This document shows positions 37,744 to 45,611 of a stretch of DNA of 48,813 nt, piece after piece; the first letter of the stretch is position 1; each line of letters begins with the position of its first letter. This stretch comes from Gemmatimonadota bacterium (lineage in GTDB: Bacteria; Gemmatimonadota; Gemmatimonadetes; Palauibacterales; Palauibacteraceae): the NCBI GenBank assembly GCA_022826685.1, contig JAJDUL010000021.1, forward strand, positions 1 to 48,813, in the 5' to 3' direction. Position numbers and translations under genes: made by a program. The notes below the pieces were generated by a model. It searched no databases. It had not been told where the DNA came from and was given only the letters and a program-made list of their open reading frames with translations.

Positions 37744-37990
37744 TCAGCGGGCCAACGCACCGAGGCGCCTACGCTGAACGCCGCTCGGCTCCGTGGTGCG
37801 CGTGACGCCGCCCGGCGTGAGCGGCAGCTGACGGATCCTCAGTCGCTGCCCTCGAACGTCGCCTCGATCTCCTCCGATCCGATTCGGTCGAAGTCCGACG
37901 GAACCGCGACCTCTCCGGCCATGAACCCGGTCCGGTCGGTCGAGGTCAATCGCGTCGCCTCGACAGGGATGACCCGAGGCGGTTGAGGGT
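37744..37990 (-). pseudogene. Decayed Phd-type antitoxin and VapC-like toxin fragments
   Basis: On the minus strand a frame ending at 37839 reads GFMAGEVAVPSDFDRIGSEE followed by IEATFEGSD. This strongly resembles the C-terminus of Phd/VapB-type antitoxins (typically FLKGxIxVPDDFDxMGSEEI). Directly after it, another frame reads LPLTPGGVTRTTEPSG and ends RRLGALAR, which recalls a PIN-domain toxin tail (LPLTPEIAxxxTxLPG...DRLxVATAR) missing its acidic core. No full N-terminus is present for either. Identification rests on pattern memory and needs a profile search. Confidence 0.5.
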
Positions 37991-38055
37991 TGCCTGTCCG
38001 TGGACCTCCTGGACATCCCGATCCTTGACACGGACAGGGTCATCGAGATTGCCGT

Positions 38056-38145
38056 GTGAAGACGGTCACCGGCAAGCAGTTTTGCCGATTGATCGAGGAT
38101 CGCGGCTGGCGGCTAAGGCGAGTCAGCGATGACTCGGAGTTGTAG
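38056..38145 (+). pseudogene. Truncated HicA-like toxin remnant
   Basis: A 29-codon frame from GTG 38056 reads VKTVTGKQFCRLIEDRGWRL and then RRVSDDSEL before TAG. This matches the first half of HicA mRNA interferases (MKxVSGKEFxKLLExxGWxLxRxSGSHH) but stops just before the catalytic histidine. A frame ending RVIEIAV overlaps its start (GTGTGA) and might be the tail of a partner antitoxin. The remainder of 37720-38238 shows no further coding sequence. Confidence 0.5.
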
Positions 38146-38196
38146 GTAAGGCCCTGTCGCGCATCCCGCTGCCCCAGTCTGGGCCATCCGCTTGAA

Positions 38197-38209
38197 CCCC
38201 GCTCCGGGG
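38197..38209 (-). terminator. Possible terminator hairpin after the oxidoreductase gene
   Basis: A perfect 5-bp CCCCG/CGGGG stem with a 3-base loop lies 30 bases past the last stop of the long minus-strand operon, followed on that strand by TTC. It is short and lacks a true T run. Confidence 0.3.
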
Positions 38210-38238
38210 AACTCACGCAGGCCGCGTAATCTCAATCG

Positions 38239-39240
38239 TCAAATGTCGAGGAGGACCTTGCCGAAGGATTGGTTCGACTCGACGTAGCGGTGGGCCTCGG
38301 CGGCCTGGGCGAGGGGAAAGACGCGGTCGATCACGGGGCGCAGGTGGGCGGGGTCGTCCTCCGGCGCCGTGAAGCCGGGGAGGAAGCGGGTCGCGAACAT
38401 CTCCGTGAGGGTCGCCTTTTCCGCCTTCGAGCGCGCGCGGAGGACGGTGCCGACGACGGTCGCGCGCTTCCCCATGAGGGTTCGGAGGTTGGCCTCGACC
38501 TTCATGCCGCCCATGACGCCGACGATGACGAGGCGGCCGAGAGTGGCGAGGCTCGCGATGTTCGCTTCCCAGTACGGGGCGCCGACGGTGTCGAGGATAA
38601 CGTTGGCGCCGGCCCGGTCGGTGTGGCGGGCGACCTCGTCGGCGAAGGAGCCGGCCCGGCGGTCGACGGCGAGGTCGTGCGGCAGTCCGGTTTCGCGGAT
38701 GCGGTCGAGCTTGGCCGCCGACGCCGTGGCGATGATCGAGCCCGCTCCCGCGGCCCGGGCGAGCTGCAGGGCGGCGGTTCCCACGCCGCCCCCGGCCGTG
38801 TGCACGAGCACGTACTCGCCGGGGCGCAGACGGCCGCGCTCGATGAGGGCGTCCGCCGCGGTGAGGAAGACCTCCGGGATCGCTCCCGCTTCGATCCAGT
38901 TCAGCGTCGGCGGGACGGGCAGGAGCTGCCCGGCCGGGACCGTCACGCGCTCCGCGTATCCGCCGCCGCCCAGAATGCCCATCGCGCGGTCGCCCTCGGA
39001 CCAGCCGGTGACGCCGATCCCGACCGCCTCGATCTCCCCGGCGAACTCGAGTCCCGGGATATCCGCCGGAGCGTCCGCCGGTGCCGGATAGCGGCCCATC
39101 CGCTGCAGGAGGTCCGCCCGGTTGATCCCCGCGCAGCGCACGCGCACCCGCACCTCGCCCGCCCCCGCGACCGGGTCGTCCCTCTCCACGAGTTCGAGGA
39201 CCTCCGGGCCGCCGGGCTCCCGGATCCGGATCGCCCTCAT
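38239..39240 (-). CDS. NAD(P)H:quinone oxidoreductase, zinc-independent MDR family (PIG3-like)
   Basis: From ATG 39240, which overlaps the stop of the preceding gene (ATGA), the product is 333 residues, the usual length. It has the MDR start MRAIRIREPGGPEVLEL, the substrate region AGINRADLLQRMGRYP typical of PIG3-type oxidoreductases, and the NADPH motif HTAGGGVGTAALQLARAAGA. No zinc-binding cysteines are seen. It likely reduces quinones or other electrophiles. It ends the smpB-to-oxidoreductase operon. Confidence 0.92.
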   Translation of the reverse strand: MRAIRIREPGGPEVLELVERDDPVAGAGEVRVRVRCAGINRADLLQRMGRYPAPADAPADIPGLEFAGEIEAVGIGVTGWSEGDRAMGILGGGGYAERVTVPAGQLLPVPPTLNWIEAGAIPEVFLTAADALIERGRLRPGEYVLVHTAGGGVGTAALQLARAAGAGSIIATASAAKLDRIRETGLPHDLAVDRRAGSFADEVARHTDRAGANVILDTVGAPYWEANIASLATLGRLVIVGVMGGMKVEANLRTLMGKRATVVGTVLRARSKAEKATLTEMFATRFLPGFTAPEDDPAHLRPVIDRVFPLAQAAEAHRYVESNQSFGKVLLDI

Positions 39241-40001
39241 GCGGAGCCGCTCCGGGCCGGAGGGGCCGCCCCGAAGGCGCGCCGCGCGGCGTCCAGCCGC
39301 TCGGGCGTCCCGATGTCGTACCACGCCGCGCCCGTCGCATCGAACCCCGCGACGTGCTCCCCGTCCCCGATCCAGTCCATGTACGAGTCCATGATCGAGA
39401 AGACGCCTCCTTCCGCGTAGCGTTCGAACACGCGCGGCGCGATCGCGTGGATGCCGCAGAAGCCGTACTCCCGGGCTTCGTCCGCGCCCGACGGCTCCCG
39501 TGCGACGACCTCCCACCCCTCGTCCCGGTTCGCGCGCCCGCACACGCCCCGGCCGTCCACCAGGAGCGGGCGCGACGTCTCCCGCTTCGCAATCGCGAGC
39601 GTGGCCAGCCGCCCGTCCCGCGCCTCCCCCTCCAGGTGCGCGCGATACAGCGCGGGGAGGTCGACGTCGGTCACGACGTCACAGTTGTGGAGGAGGAAGG
39701 GTTCCCGCCCCTCGAACAGCGACCGCGCGTGGAAGAGCCCGCCGCTCGTGTCCAGGGGAGCCGGCGACTCCTCGTCCTCCCGCGACACGAACACCGGGAC
39801 GCCCAGCGACGACGCGTCGGCCCACGCCGCCACCTGCTCGGCGAGATAGTGCGCGTTCACGATCAGACGGTGCGCGCCCGCCGCGACGAGGTTCCCGGCG
39901 ACGCGCTCCAGCAGAGGGACGCCGCCGAAGTCGACGAGCGCCTTGGGCGTCGCGTCGGTGAGCGGCCGCAGGCGGCGTCCCCGGCCCGCCGCGAAGATCA
40001 T
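39237..40001 (-). CDS. MurU-like nucleotidyltransferase (MurNAc-1-phosphate uridylyltransferase family)
   Basis: The 254-residue product starts at ATG 40001 (GGAGG just upstream); TTG 40010 is an alternative. MIFAAGRGRRLRPLTDATPK is the sugar nucleotidyltransferase signature with the catalytic Lys, and LLHNCDVVTDVDL the metal-binding region. Its size and closeness to an AmgK-type kinase gene fit MurU, which makes UDP-MurNAc from recycled wall sugar; mannose-1-phosphate guanylyltransferase activity is the main alternative. It lies 14 bases from the kinase gene and overlaps the next gene by three bases. Confidence 0.8.
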   Translation of the reverse strand: MIFAAGRGRRLRPLTDATPKALVDFGGVPLLERVAGNLVAAGAHRLIVNAHYLAEQVAAWADASSLGVPVFVSREDEESPAPLDTSGGLFHARSLFEGREPFLLHNCDVVTDVDLPALYRAHLEGEARDGRLATLAIAKRETSRPLLVDGRGVCGRANRDEGWEVVAREPSGADEAREYGFCGIHAIAPRVFERYAEGGVFSIMDSYMDWIGDGEHVAGFDATGAAWYDIGTPERLDAARRAFGAAPPARSGSA

Positions 40002-40015
40002 CGCCTCCAAGCGGC

Positions 40016-41497
40016 TCAGACCCGCGGGGGACGGCGGGGCCAGTCCGCCGATTCCCGGTGCGTAACCTCCACGCGCACGCCGGGGAAACGCACGCTCAGG
40101 TGCCGGCGCAGCCGCTCCGCCATGTACACCGAGCGGTGCTGCCCGCCCGTACACCCGAAATGCACGCTCAGGCTGTGGAACCCGCGTTCCAGGTAGTTCG
40201 CGATGTGCGCGTCCACGATCCCCCGGACCCGTGCCCAGAACTCCTGCGCCTCCGGACGGGCCGCGATGAACGCGACCGTCTCCTCATCGAGACCCGTGAG
40301 GTCGCGGTACGCCTCCTCCCGGCCCGGGTTCGGGAGCCCGCGGCAGTCGAACACGTATCCTCCGCCGTGGCCCGACGTGTCCGCCGGATATCCGCCGGGG
40401 TACCGGAAGCTCGAGACGGTCACCTCCAACCCTCCCTCGACCGCCGGCGCCTCCGCCGCGCGTCCCCAGCGATCGACGATCGCGCGCAGCGCCCCCTCGA
40501 GTTCGGGCACCTCCACGGGCAGCCCTCCCGCGAGCAACCCCCGCAGGTTCTCCGCCGCGTAGGGCACGCTCTGCAGGAAGCGCGGCTTTCGCTCGAAGAA
40601 TCCCCGGTAGCCGTAGGCCCCGAGCGCCTGTAGCAGACGTACGAGGACGTAGCCCGGCCAGAGTTCGAGGAACTCTTCGCGCCGGGCGACCCCGTGCGAT
40701 TCGATGACGCCGATGTAGTGATCGAGCAGCGCCTCCCGGTGCCGGTCCGCGAGATTCGCCTTCGAGTCGTAGAGAAGCGACGCCACGTCGTACTGCAGCG
40801 CCCCGCGCCGTCCGCCCTGGTAATCGATGAACCAGGGTTCCGGTCCCTCCGGCCCCTGCCGCACCATCACGTTGCGGGACTGGAGGTCGCGGTACAGGAA
40901 CCAGGACCGGTCGCCGGCGAGCAGGTGGCGCGCGAGCCGCGAGAAGTCGCGCTCCAGATGCGCCTCGTTGAACGGGACGTGCGCGAGCTTCAGGAAGTGG
41001 TACTTGAAGTAGTTGAGATCCCAGAGGATGGACTGCCGGTCGAACGCCCCCCGGGGATAGGCCCGCCGGAAGTCGATCCGCTTCCCCCCCTCGACCTGGA
41101 AGCGCGGCAGGATCTCGAGCACCTGCCGGTAGAGGGGGAGGACGGCGTCGGGGAGGGCGTTGGATCCCGGGTCCCGCGCCTCCTTGATCGCGTCGAAGAG
41201 GGTCGTGTCGCCGAGATCCTCGAGGAGCCACACGCCGGACTCCTCGTCCGCCCCGTAGACCTCCGGCACGGGCAGTCCGAGTTCGCGCAACGTGCGGGAG
41301 TAGGAGAGAAAGGCCCGGTTCTCCATCGCGTCGGGCCCGTGGGCGCCCACGGCGGAGGCCCCGTCCCCGGCGGTGAGACGCCAGTAGCTGCGGGCGGAGC
41401 CGTCCGACGCGACGGGACGGATGTCCACCGGCGGTTCGCCGTGCCACTCGACGAAGAGCGCCGACGCGAGGTCGACCAGCGCCTTGCCGGGAATCAT
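40016..41497 (-). CDS. Fusion of AmgK-like sugar kinase and RapZ C-terminal domain
   Basis: This 493-residue protein starts at ATG 41497, overlapping the pyrD stop (TGATG). Residues about 1-340 are an aminoglycoside-phosphotransferase-type kinase like AmgK, the anomeric N-acetylmuramate/N-acetylglucosamine kinase. FLYRDLQSRNVMV is the catalytic loop (Tyr in place of the first His; Asp and Asn kept), and WFIDYQGGRRG the metal-binding Asp. Residues about 365-490 match the RapZ C-terminal domain, ending SVHFGCTGGQHRSVYMAERL and then VTHRES. In E. coli that domain binds glucosamine-6-phosphate. The RapZ N-terminal kinase half is absent. The fusion may join amino-sugar phosphorylation to amino-sugar sensing. 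The next gene is MurU-like. Confidence 0.88.
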   Translation of the reverse strand: MIPGKALVDLASALFVEWHGEPPVDIRPVASDGSARSYWRLTAGDGASAVGAHGPDAMENRAFLSYSRTLRELGLPVPEVYGADEESGVWLLEDLGDTTLFDAIKEARDPGSNALPDAVLPLYRQVLEILPRFQVEGGKRIDFRRAYPRGAFDRQSILWDLNYFKYHFLKLAHVPFNEAHLERDFSRLARHLLAGDRSWFLYRDLQSRNVMVRQGPEGPEPWFIDYQGGRRGALQYDVASLLYDSKANLADRHREALLDHYIGVIESHGVARREEFLELWPGYVLVRLLQALGAYGYRGFFERKPRFLQSVPYAAENLRGLLAGGLPVEVPELEGALRAIVDRWGRAAEAPAVEGGLEVTVSSFRYPGGYPADTSGHGGGYVFDCRGLPNPGREEAYRDLTGLDEETVAFIAARPEAQEFWARVRGIVDAHIANYLERGFHSLSVHFGCTGGQHRSVYMAERLRRHLSVRFPGVRVEVTHRESADWPRRPPRV

Positions 41498-42462
41498 CAG
41501 CCGGCCGGAATCGCGGGTCCCGCGCCCGGCCGGGCCCCCAGCGCGCCCACGAGATCCTCCAGGCGCGCGACTCCGTTCGCCTGCATGTACTCCGAGATCC
41601 CCTCGTGGACCGCCACCGCCGCGCCCGGATCGACGAACGACGCCGTCCCGACCTGCACGAGACAGGCGCCGGCGAGGACGTACTGCAACGCATCCTCCGC
41701 GTTGCGGATCCCCCCGATCCCCATGATCGGAAGCCCGCACGTCTGCCGCGCGCGCCACGTCGCGTAGACGCCCATGGGGAGGATCGCGGGCCCGCTCACG
41801 CCGCCGGACCGGTTGCCGATGAGCGGTTCGCGCCGCGAAATGTCGACGACCATCCCGGGGAAGGTGTTGATCGCGCTCAGGCCGTCGGCCCCCGCCTCCT
41901 CGCAGATGCGGGCGAAGTCGCCCACGTCGGGGACGTTGGGCGTGAGTTTGATCACGAGCGGCCGTTCCGTGCAGCCGCGGAGCCGCGCCACGAGGTCGGC
42001 CAGCGCCCTTTCGTCGGTGCCGAACATCGTGCCGCCCTTCACGTTCGGGCAGGAGACGTTGATCTCGTACCCGAGGAAGCCGTCCTCTCCGTCGAGTCCG
42101 CTCACGACGGCGGCGAAGTCCTCCGCCGAGTGCCCGACGACGTTCACGAACACCTGCGCGCGGCTGAGATGCTCGCGCAGCCAGGGAAGTTTCTCCGCGA
42201 TGAAGCCGTGCAGGCCGGGGTTCTCGAGCCCGATCGCGTTGATCATCCCGCCGGGCGTCTCCGCGACGCGGTGCGGCGGGTTGCCGGGGCGGGGCTCGAG
42301 GCTCACCGCCTTCGTGACGAGCCCCCCGATCTCGTCGAGGGGGATGAGACCCGCGTATTCCTGCCCGTAGCCGCAAGTGCCGGACGCCAGGAGCACGGGA
42401 CTCGGGAACTCCGCTCCGAAGACGCGCTGGACGAGGCCCGGGGACGCCGCGGCCGGGGTCAG
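41497..42462 (-). CDS. pyrD: Dihydroorotate dehydrogenase B, catalytic subunit
   Basis: This 321-residue flavoenzyme oxidises dihydroorotate to orotate in pyrimidine synthesis; being class 1B it works with PyrK and NAD+. Marks are LLASGTCGYGQEYAGLIP, GLVTKAVSLEPRPGNPPHRV, GGMINAIGLENPG, the loop EINVSCPNVKGG with the catalytic Cys, VIKLTPNV, and PIMGIGGIRNAEDALQYVLAGA near the end. No ATG, GTG or TTG exists where the family begins. The best start is CTG 42462, which overlaps the pyrK stop as CTGA; CTG 42474, seven bases after GGAGG, is another choice. The stop overlaps the next ATG by one base. Confidence 0.93.
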   Translation of the reverse strand: MTPAAASPGLVQRVFGAEFPSPVLLASGTCGYGQEYAGLIPLDEIGGLVTKAVSLEPRPGNPPHRVAETPGGMINAIGLENPGLHGFIAEKLPWLREHLSRAQVFVNVVGHSAEDFAAVVSGLDGEDGFLGYEINVSCPNVKGGTMFGTDERALADLVARLRGCTERPLVIKLTPNVPDVGDFARICEEAGADGLSAINTFPGMVVDISRREPLIGNRSGGVSGPAILPMGVYATWRARQTCGLPIMGIGGIRNAEDALQYVLAGACLVQVGTASFVDPGAAVAVHEGISEYMQANGVARLEDLVGALGARPGAGPAIPAG

Positions 42463-43271
42463 ATCGCCCCCCAGTCGAGTTCCTCCGCGGGGAAGACGGA
42501 GCCCTCGATGCACGCCTTCACCCAGCGTCCGTCCGCCCCGCGCACGACACACCCCTGGCAGGTGCCGATCCCGCAGCCCATGTGCTCCTCCACGGAGACC
42601 TGGAGCCGGCGGCCGTGCTTGCGCGCGAAGGCGGCGAGCGCCCGCAGGAGCGGTGTCGGCCCGCAGCCGAGGAGGAGCGCGCCCGACGCCGCGTCGAGGC
42701 CCGCGGTCACGAGCCCCTTCCGGCCGGCGCTCCCGTCTTCCGTGAACAACTCCGGGTCGTGATCCGTGAGACTGGCGATGAGCGCGGGGTCGAAGACGGC
42801 TCCGGCGTCCCGCTCTCCGTAGATGAGCCGCACCCGCCGCCCCGCGGACGCCTCGCGCGCCGCGAGGAAGATGAACGGGGCGAGCCCGACGCCGCCCGCG
42901 ACGCACTCGACGTCCGCGCCCTCCGTCTCGAAGGGGCGGCCCAGCGGGCCGAGGAGGAGAGCGGTCTGCCCGACCTCCAGCTTCGCGAGCGCCCGGGTGC
43001 CCTGTCCGTAGGCGCGCAGGAGGATGCCGACCTCGCCGCCGGGGCCCGTCCAGCCGACGCTGAACGGACGCGGGAGGAGCCAGGCCCCCGGCTCGTCGAG
43101 CCCGACGCCGAGCATGACGAACTGCCCGGGCAGCGCGGCGGCCGCGATGTCCGGGCAGTCGAACTCCTGCCACCAGGTATCGCGGGCCACGAAGCGCGTG
43201 GAGAGCAGCTTCGCCCGCCGGCTCACGGGCGCCGCGCGCTCCACGGCCACACCGCCGCCGGCGTTCAGCAC
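42459..43271 (-). CDS. pyrK: Dihydroorotate dehydrogenase electron transfer subunit
   Basis: The 270-residue partner of PyrD carries FAD and a 2Fe-2S cluster and passes electrons to NAD+. WLLPRPFSVGW binds FAD, AGGVGLAPFIFLA and LLLGCGPTPLLRAL form the NAD-binding lobe, and EEHMGCGIGTCQGCVV with a later Cys in KACIEG supplies the four cluster cysteines. It starts at GTG 43271, overlapping the amidase stop by seven bases. Confidence 0.94.
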   Translation of the reverse strand: MLNAGGGVAVERAAPVSRRAKLLSTRFVARDTWWQEFDCPDIAAAALPGQFVMLGVGLDEPGAWLLPRPFSVGWTGPGGEVGILLRAYGQGTRALAKLEVGQTALLLGPLGRPFETEGADVECVAGGVGLAPFIFLAAREASAGRRVRLIYGERDAGAVFDPALIASLTDHDPELFTEDGSAGRKGLVTAGLDAASGALLLGCGPTPLLRALAAFARKHGRRLQVSVEEHMGCGIGTCQGCVVRGADGRWVKACIEGSVFPAEELDWGAI

Positions 43272-44533
43272 CCCGACTCCGGCGCGGAAGCGTACCGGCG
43301 CAGCACGTCCTCCCGGTACGCGACGATCGCGTCCGCGATCGCCCGCGCGATGACTCCCTGTCCTTCCGCGCCGTTCAGGTAGCGCTCCTCTTCATCGTTC
43401 GAGAGAAAACCCACTTCGACGATCACCGACGGCATGCGCACGAGCGCCCCGAGGAGCACCCACCACGGGCCCTGAATGACGCCGCGGTCGGGGGCCCCGC
43501 CGCGCCGGACGCTCCGGATCGAGTTCTGCACGAACCCGGCGAAGAGCCGCGACTCCGCATAATTTTCGTTGCGGTCCATTCCCGCGAGGATGAACTGAAC
43601 GTCGGAGGGCGAACCCCCGGCGTCATCCACCTCGGGTCCGCGGTTCTCCCGCAGCGCGACCTCTCGCGCCTCCTCCGAGCGGGCCTCCCCGAGGAAGATG
43701 GTCTCGAACCCGCGCGCGCGCTCGTCCGCCGCGGCGTTGGCGTGGATCGAGACGAAGAGATCCCCGGCCCGGTCCACCGCGAACTGGGACCGCACGTCGA
43801 GGTCCACGTAGACATCCGTCTCGCGAGTCAGGTGAGGCTCGAACATCTCGCGCCCTTCAAGCTCGTCGTACAGTTGTCTTCCGATCGCGAGCACGATGTC
43901 CTTTTCGTAGCTCGCGCTGCCGAGCGTTCCCGGGTCCCGGCCGCCGTGCCCCGGGTCGATGATCACGCGCCACGGCGCCGTCGGGTCGACGCGGGCCGGC
44001 AACGGGTCGGCGGCCGGCGGGGGGGACGGAGACGCCGCGGATGCGGCGGACGCCTCGGACCCCTCGGATCCCTCGGACGCGGCGGCGACGGGCGGCGGTC
44101 CCTCCGACACCCACCGCGTGACGAACTCCGCCGGAAGCCAGAAGGCGCCGCCCTCCTCGTAGGGCGGATTCGCAAGCTGCAGCGCGCGTCCCCCGTGTCG
44201 GAAGAAGGGAGACTCCGCCTCGAACGCGACCGCCACTCCACGGAGGCGGGCCCGAAGGAAGACGCCGGTCCACGTGACGTCCTCGAGGACGCTCTCCAGG
44301 GCGAGTGAAAGACCCGCCGCATCGACGGCGGGGTAGGCCCGGTGCCGCGCGATGGCGACGCTCACGGTGCGGCCCGAAACCTGCGCCTGAACCGTCTCGG
44401 GGGGCTCCTGCGCGGCGATTCCCGTCAGGGTCCCGGAGAGCACGGTCTGCGCGACGACGACGGCGGCCACCGCGATCCGCCGGCGCGCGCCGACCCGGTC
44501 GCGTCCGCCGCCGGCTCCCCGGTCAACCCCCAC
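43265..44533 (-). CDS. N-acetylmuramoyl-L-alanine amidase (Amidase_3)
   Basis: The 422-residue product starts at GTG 44533 within the smpB end. A signal peptide (basic start, then AVAAVVVAQTVLSG) directs it to the periplasm. Residues about 40-165 form an N-terminal beta domain; a Glu/Ser/Ala/Pro linker at about 165-195 leads to the zinc amidase. Zinc motifs are VIIDPGHGGRDPG, the Glu in YEKDIVLAIG, and FVSIHANAAADERARG; VIVEVGFLSNDEEERYL carries the catalytic Glu. It cuts the bond between MurNAc and the stem peptide during wall turnover or cell separation. Kinase and uridylyltransferase genes further down suggest use of the released sugars. Confidence 0.94.
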   Translation of the reverse strand: MGVDRGAGGGRDRVGARRRIAVAAVVVAQTVLSGTLTGIAAQEPPETVQAQVSGRTVSVAIARHRAYPAVDAAGLSLALESVLEDVTWTGVFLRARLRGVAVAFEAESPFFRHGGRALQLANPPYEEGGAFWLPAEFVTRWVSEGPPPVAAASEGSEGSEASAASAASPSPPPAADPLPARVDPTAPWRVIIDPGHGGRDPGTLGSASYEKDIVLAIGRQLYDELEGREMFEPHLTRETDVYVDLDVRSQFAVDRAGDLFVSIHANAAADERARGFETIFLGEARSEEAREVALRENRGPEVDDAGGSPSDVQFILAGMDRNENYAESRLFAGFVQNSIRSVRRGGAPDRGVIQGPWWVLLGALVRMPSVIVEVGFLSNDEEERYLNGAEGQGVIARAIADAIVAYREDVLRRYASAPESGC

Positions 44534-44996
44534 GCGCCGCCTCCCTCTTCGCCCGCTCGGCCTCCCGCTGCATCGTCTTCCTCTTCAGATCCTCCCGCCG
44601 ATCCCGGTGCTTCTTCCCCCGCGCCAGCCCCAGCGTGACCTTGGCGAAGCCGCGCCGAAAATGGATGTCCAGCGGCACGAGCGTCAGCCCGCTCTCCCGC
44701 GTCTTCGAGCGCAGGCGATCGATCTCCCGCCTCTTGAGCAGGAGCTTACGCCGGCGCACCGGATCGGGGGCGTCGATCGTCGCCTTGTCGTACGGAGGAA
44801 TGTGGAGATTATGGAGCCACGCCTCCCCGTCGTCGATCCGCCCGTACGAGTCCGTGAAGCTCGCCTTCCCGTCGCGGAGCGACTTCACCTCCGCGCCCCG
44901 CAGCACGAGTCCCGCCTCGAACTGTTCGAGCACCTCGTAGTCGTGTCGAGCCTTCCTGTTGCGGGCGATGACCCGGACCCCATCGCGATCGCCCAC
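44523..44996 (-). CDS. smpB: SsrA-binding protein (trans-translation)
   Basis: This 157-residue protein binds tmRNA and brings it to stalled ribosomes. It contains NRKARHDYEVLEQFEAGLVL, RGAEVKSLRDGKASFTDSY, KTRESGLTLVPLDIHF and the basic tail KKHRDRREDLKRK. It starts at GTG 44996, three bases after the previous stop. No ssrA gene is seen in this window. Confidence 0.97.
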   Translation of the reverse strand: MGDRDGVRVIARNRKARHDYEVLEQFEAGLVLRGAEVKSLRDGKASFTDSYGRIDDGEAWLHNLHIPPYDKATIDAPDPVRRRKLLLKRREIDRLRSKTRESGLTLVPLDIHFRRGFAKVTLGLARGKKHRDRREDLKRKTMQREAERAKREAARGG

Positions 44997-44999
44997 GGC

Positions 45000-45524
45000 T
45001 CACTCCCGGGACGCCCCGCCGTCCGCGTCTCCGGCTTTCTCGTCGGCCTCCGGCGCTTCGCCCGTCTCGTCTCCGGTTGCGTCTCCCGATTCATCCCCGG
45101 ATCCATCCTCCGGGTCCCCGCCTTCCGCCAGCGCTGCTCGGTAGGCCTCCTTGGACTCGGAGACGCGCGCTTCGAGGTCGGATCGGGCCTGCCGGGCCGC
45201 GTCCTTCCCCGCCTTGATCGCCTCCCCCGCCTTCTTCTGGCGGTCGGCGACGTTCCGGCGGAAGGTCCCCACCTGCGTTTCCACCCGATCGCGCGTGCGG
45301 TCGTAACGTTCCCCGAGCGTGTCGCGGAGGTCCGTGAGCCGCTCCCCCGTCCCTTCCCTGAGCCGGCGGGCCCCCTCCTTGAGGTCGGCCTGCGTCTCGC
45401 GTCCGGATTTCGGCGCCAGGAGCAGCGCGACGCCCGCACCCACGAGGGCGCCGCAGAGGAATGCGACGACCCCGGACGCCCGGCGTTCCACGACGACGTA
45501 CGGCTGTTGATCCTGCTCCGACAT
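45000..45524 (-). CDS. YtxH domain-containing membrane-anchored coiled-coil protein
   Basis: From ATG 45524 the product is 174 residues; GTG 45533 is closer to the AGGAG and would add three residues. A single hydrophobic segment followed by APKSGRET (GALVGAGVALLLAPKSGRET) is the YtxH signature. The following 90 residues are charged and helical, and the tail is rich in Asp, Glu and Gly. YtxH proteins are linked to general stress in other bacteria, but their action is unclear. It directly precedes smpB. Confidence 0.85.
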   Translation of the reverse strand: MSEQDQQPYVVVERRASGVVAFLCGALVGAGVALLLAPKSGRETQADLKEGARRLREGTGERLTDLRDTLGERYDRTRDRVETQVGTFRRNVADRQKKAGEAIKAGKDAARQARSDLEARVSESKEAYRAALAEGGDPEDGSGDESGDATGDETGEAPEADEKAGDADGGASRE

Positions 45525-45571
45525 GTCACTCACTCTCCTGCTGGCGCCCTGGCGAAAGCTGGCGGCCCGGC

Positions 45572-45603
45572 AGCCCTCGGCGGCCAGGCGACCGCTGAGG
45601 GCT
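45572..45603 (-). terminator. Hairpin after the M28 peptidase gene
   Basis: AGCCCTCGGCGG (45572-45583) pairs with CCGCTGAGGGCT (45592-45603) over 12 positions with one G-T wobble and an 8-base loop. It begins nine bases after the peptidase stop on the minus strand. There is no T tract, yet the long stem in an intergenic gap fits a terminator that partly separates the peptidase from the ytxH-smpB operon. Confidence 0.5.
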
Positions 45604-45611
45604 CGGCGAAC

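Noticed and set aside
38175..38215. A tRNA-like T-arm (GGGGTTCAAG) on the minus strand after the oxidoreductase gene
   Set aside because: The flanking bases do not pair as a T stem and there is no acceptor, D or anticodon arm.
40002..40154. Upstream extension of the MurU-like gene to 40154
   Set aside because: It overlaps the conserved end of the RapZ domain in another frame, and the nucleotidyltransferase motif starts right at 40001.
42463..43173. A long upstream extension of pyrD to 43173
   Set aside because: It overlaps the whole of pyrK in another frame and reads as Arg/Ala-rich shadow sequence.
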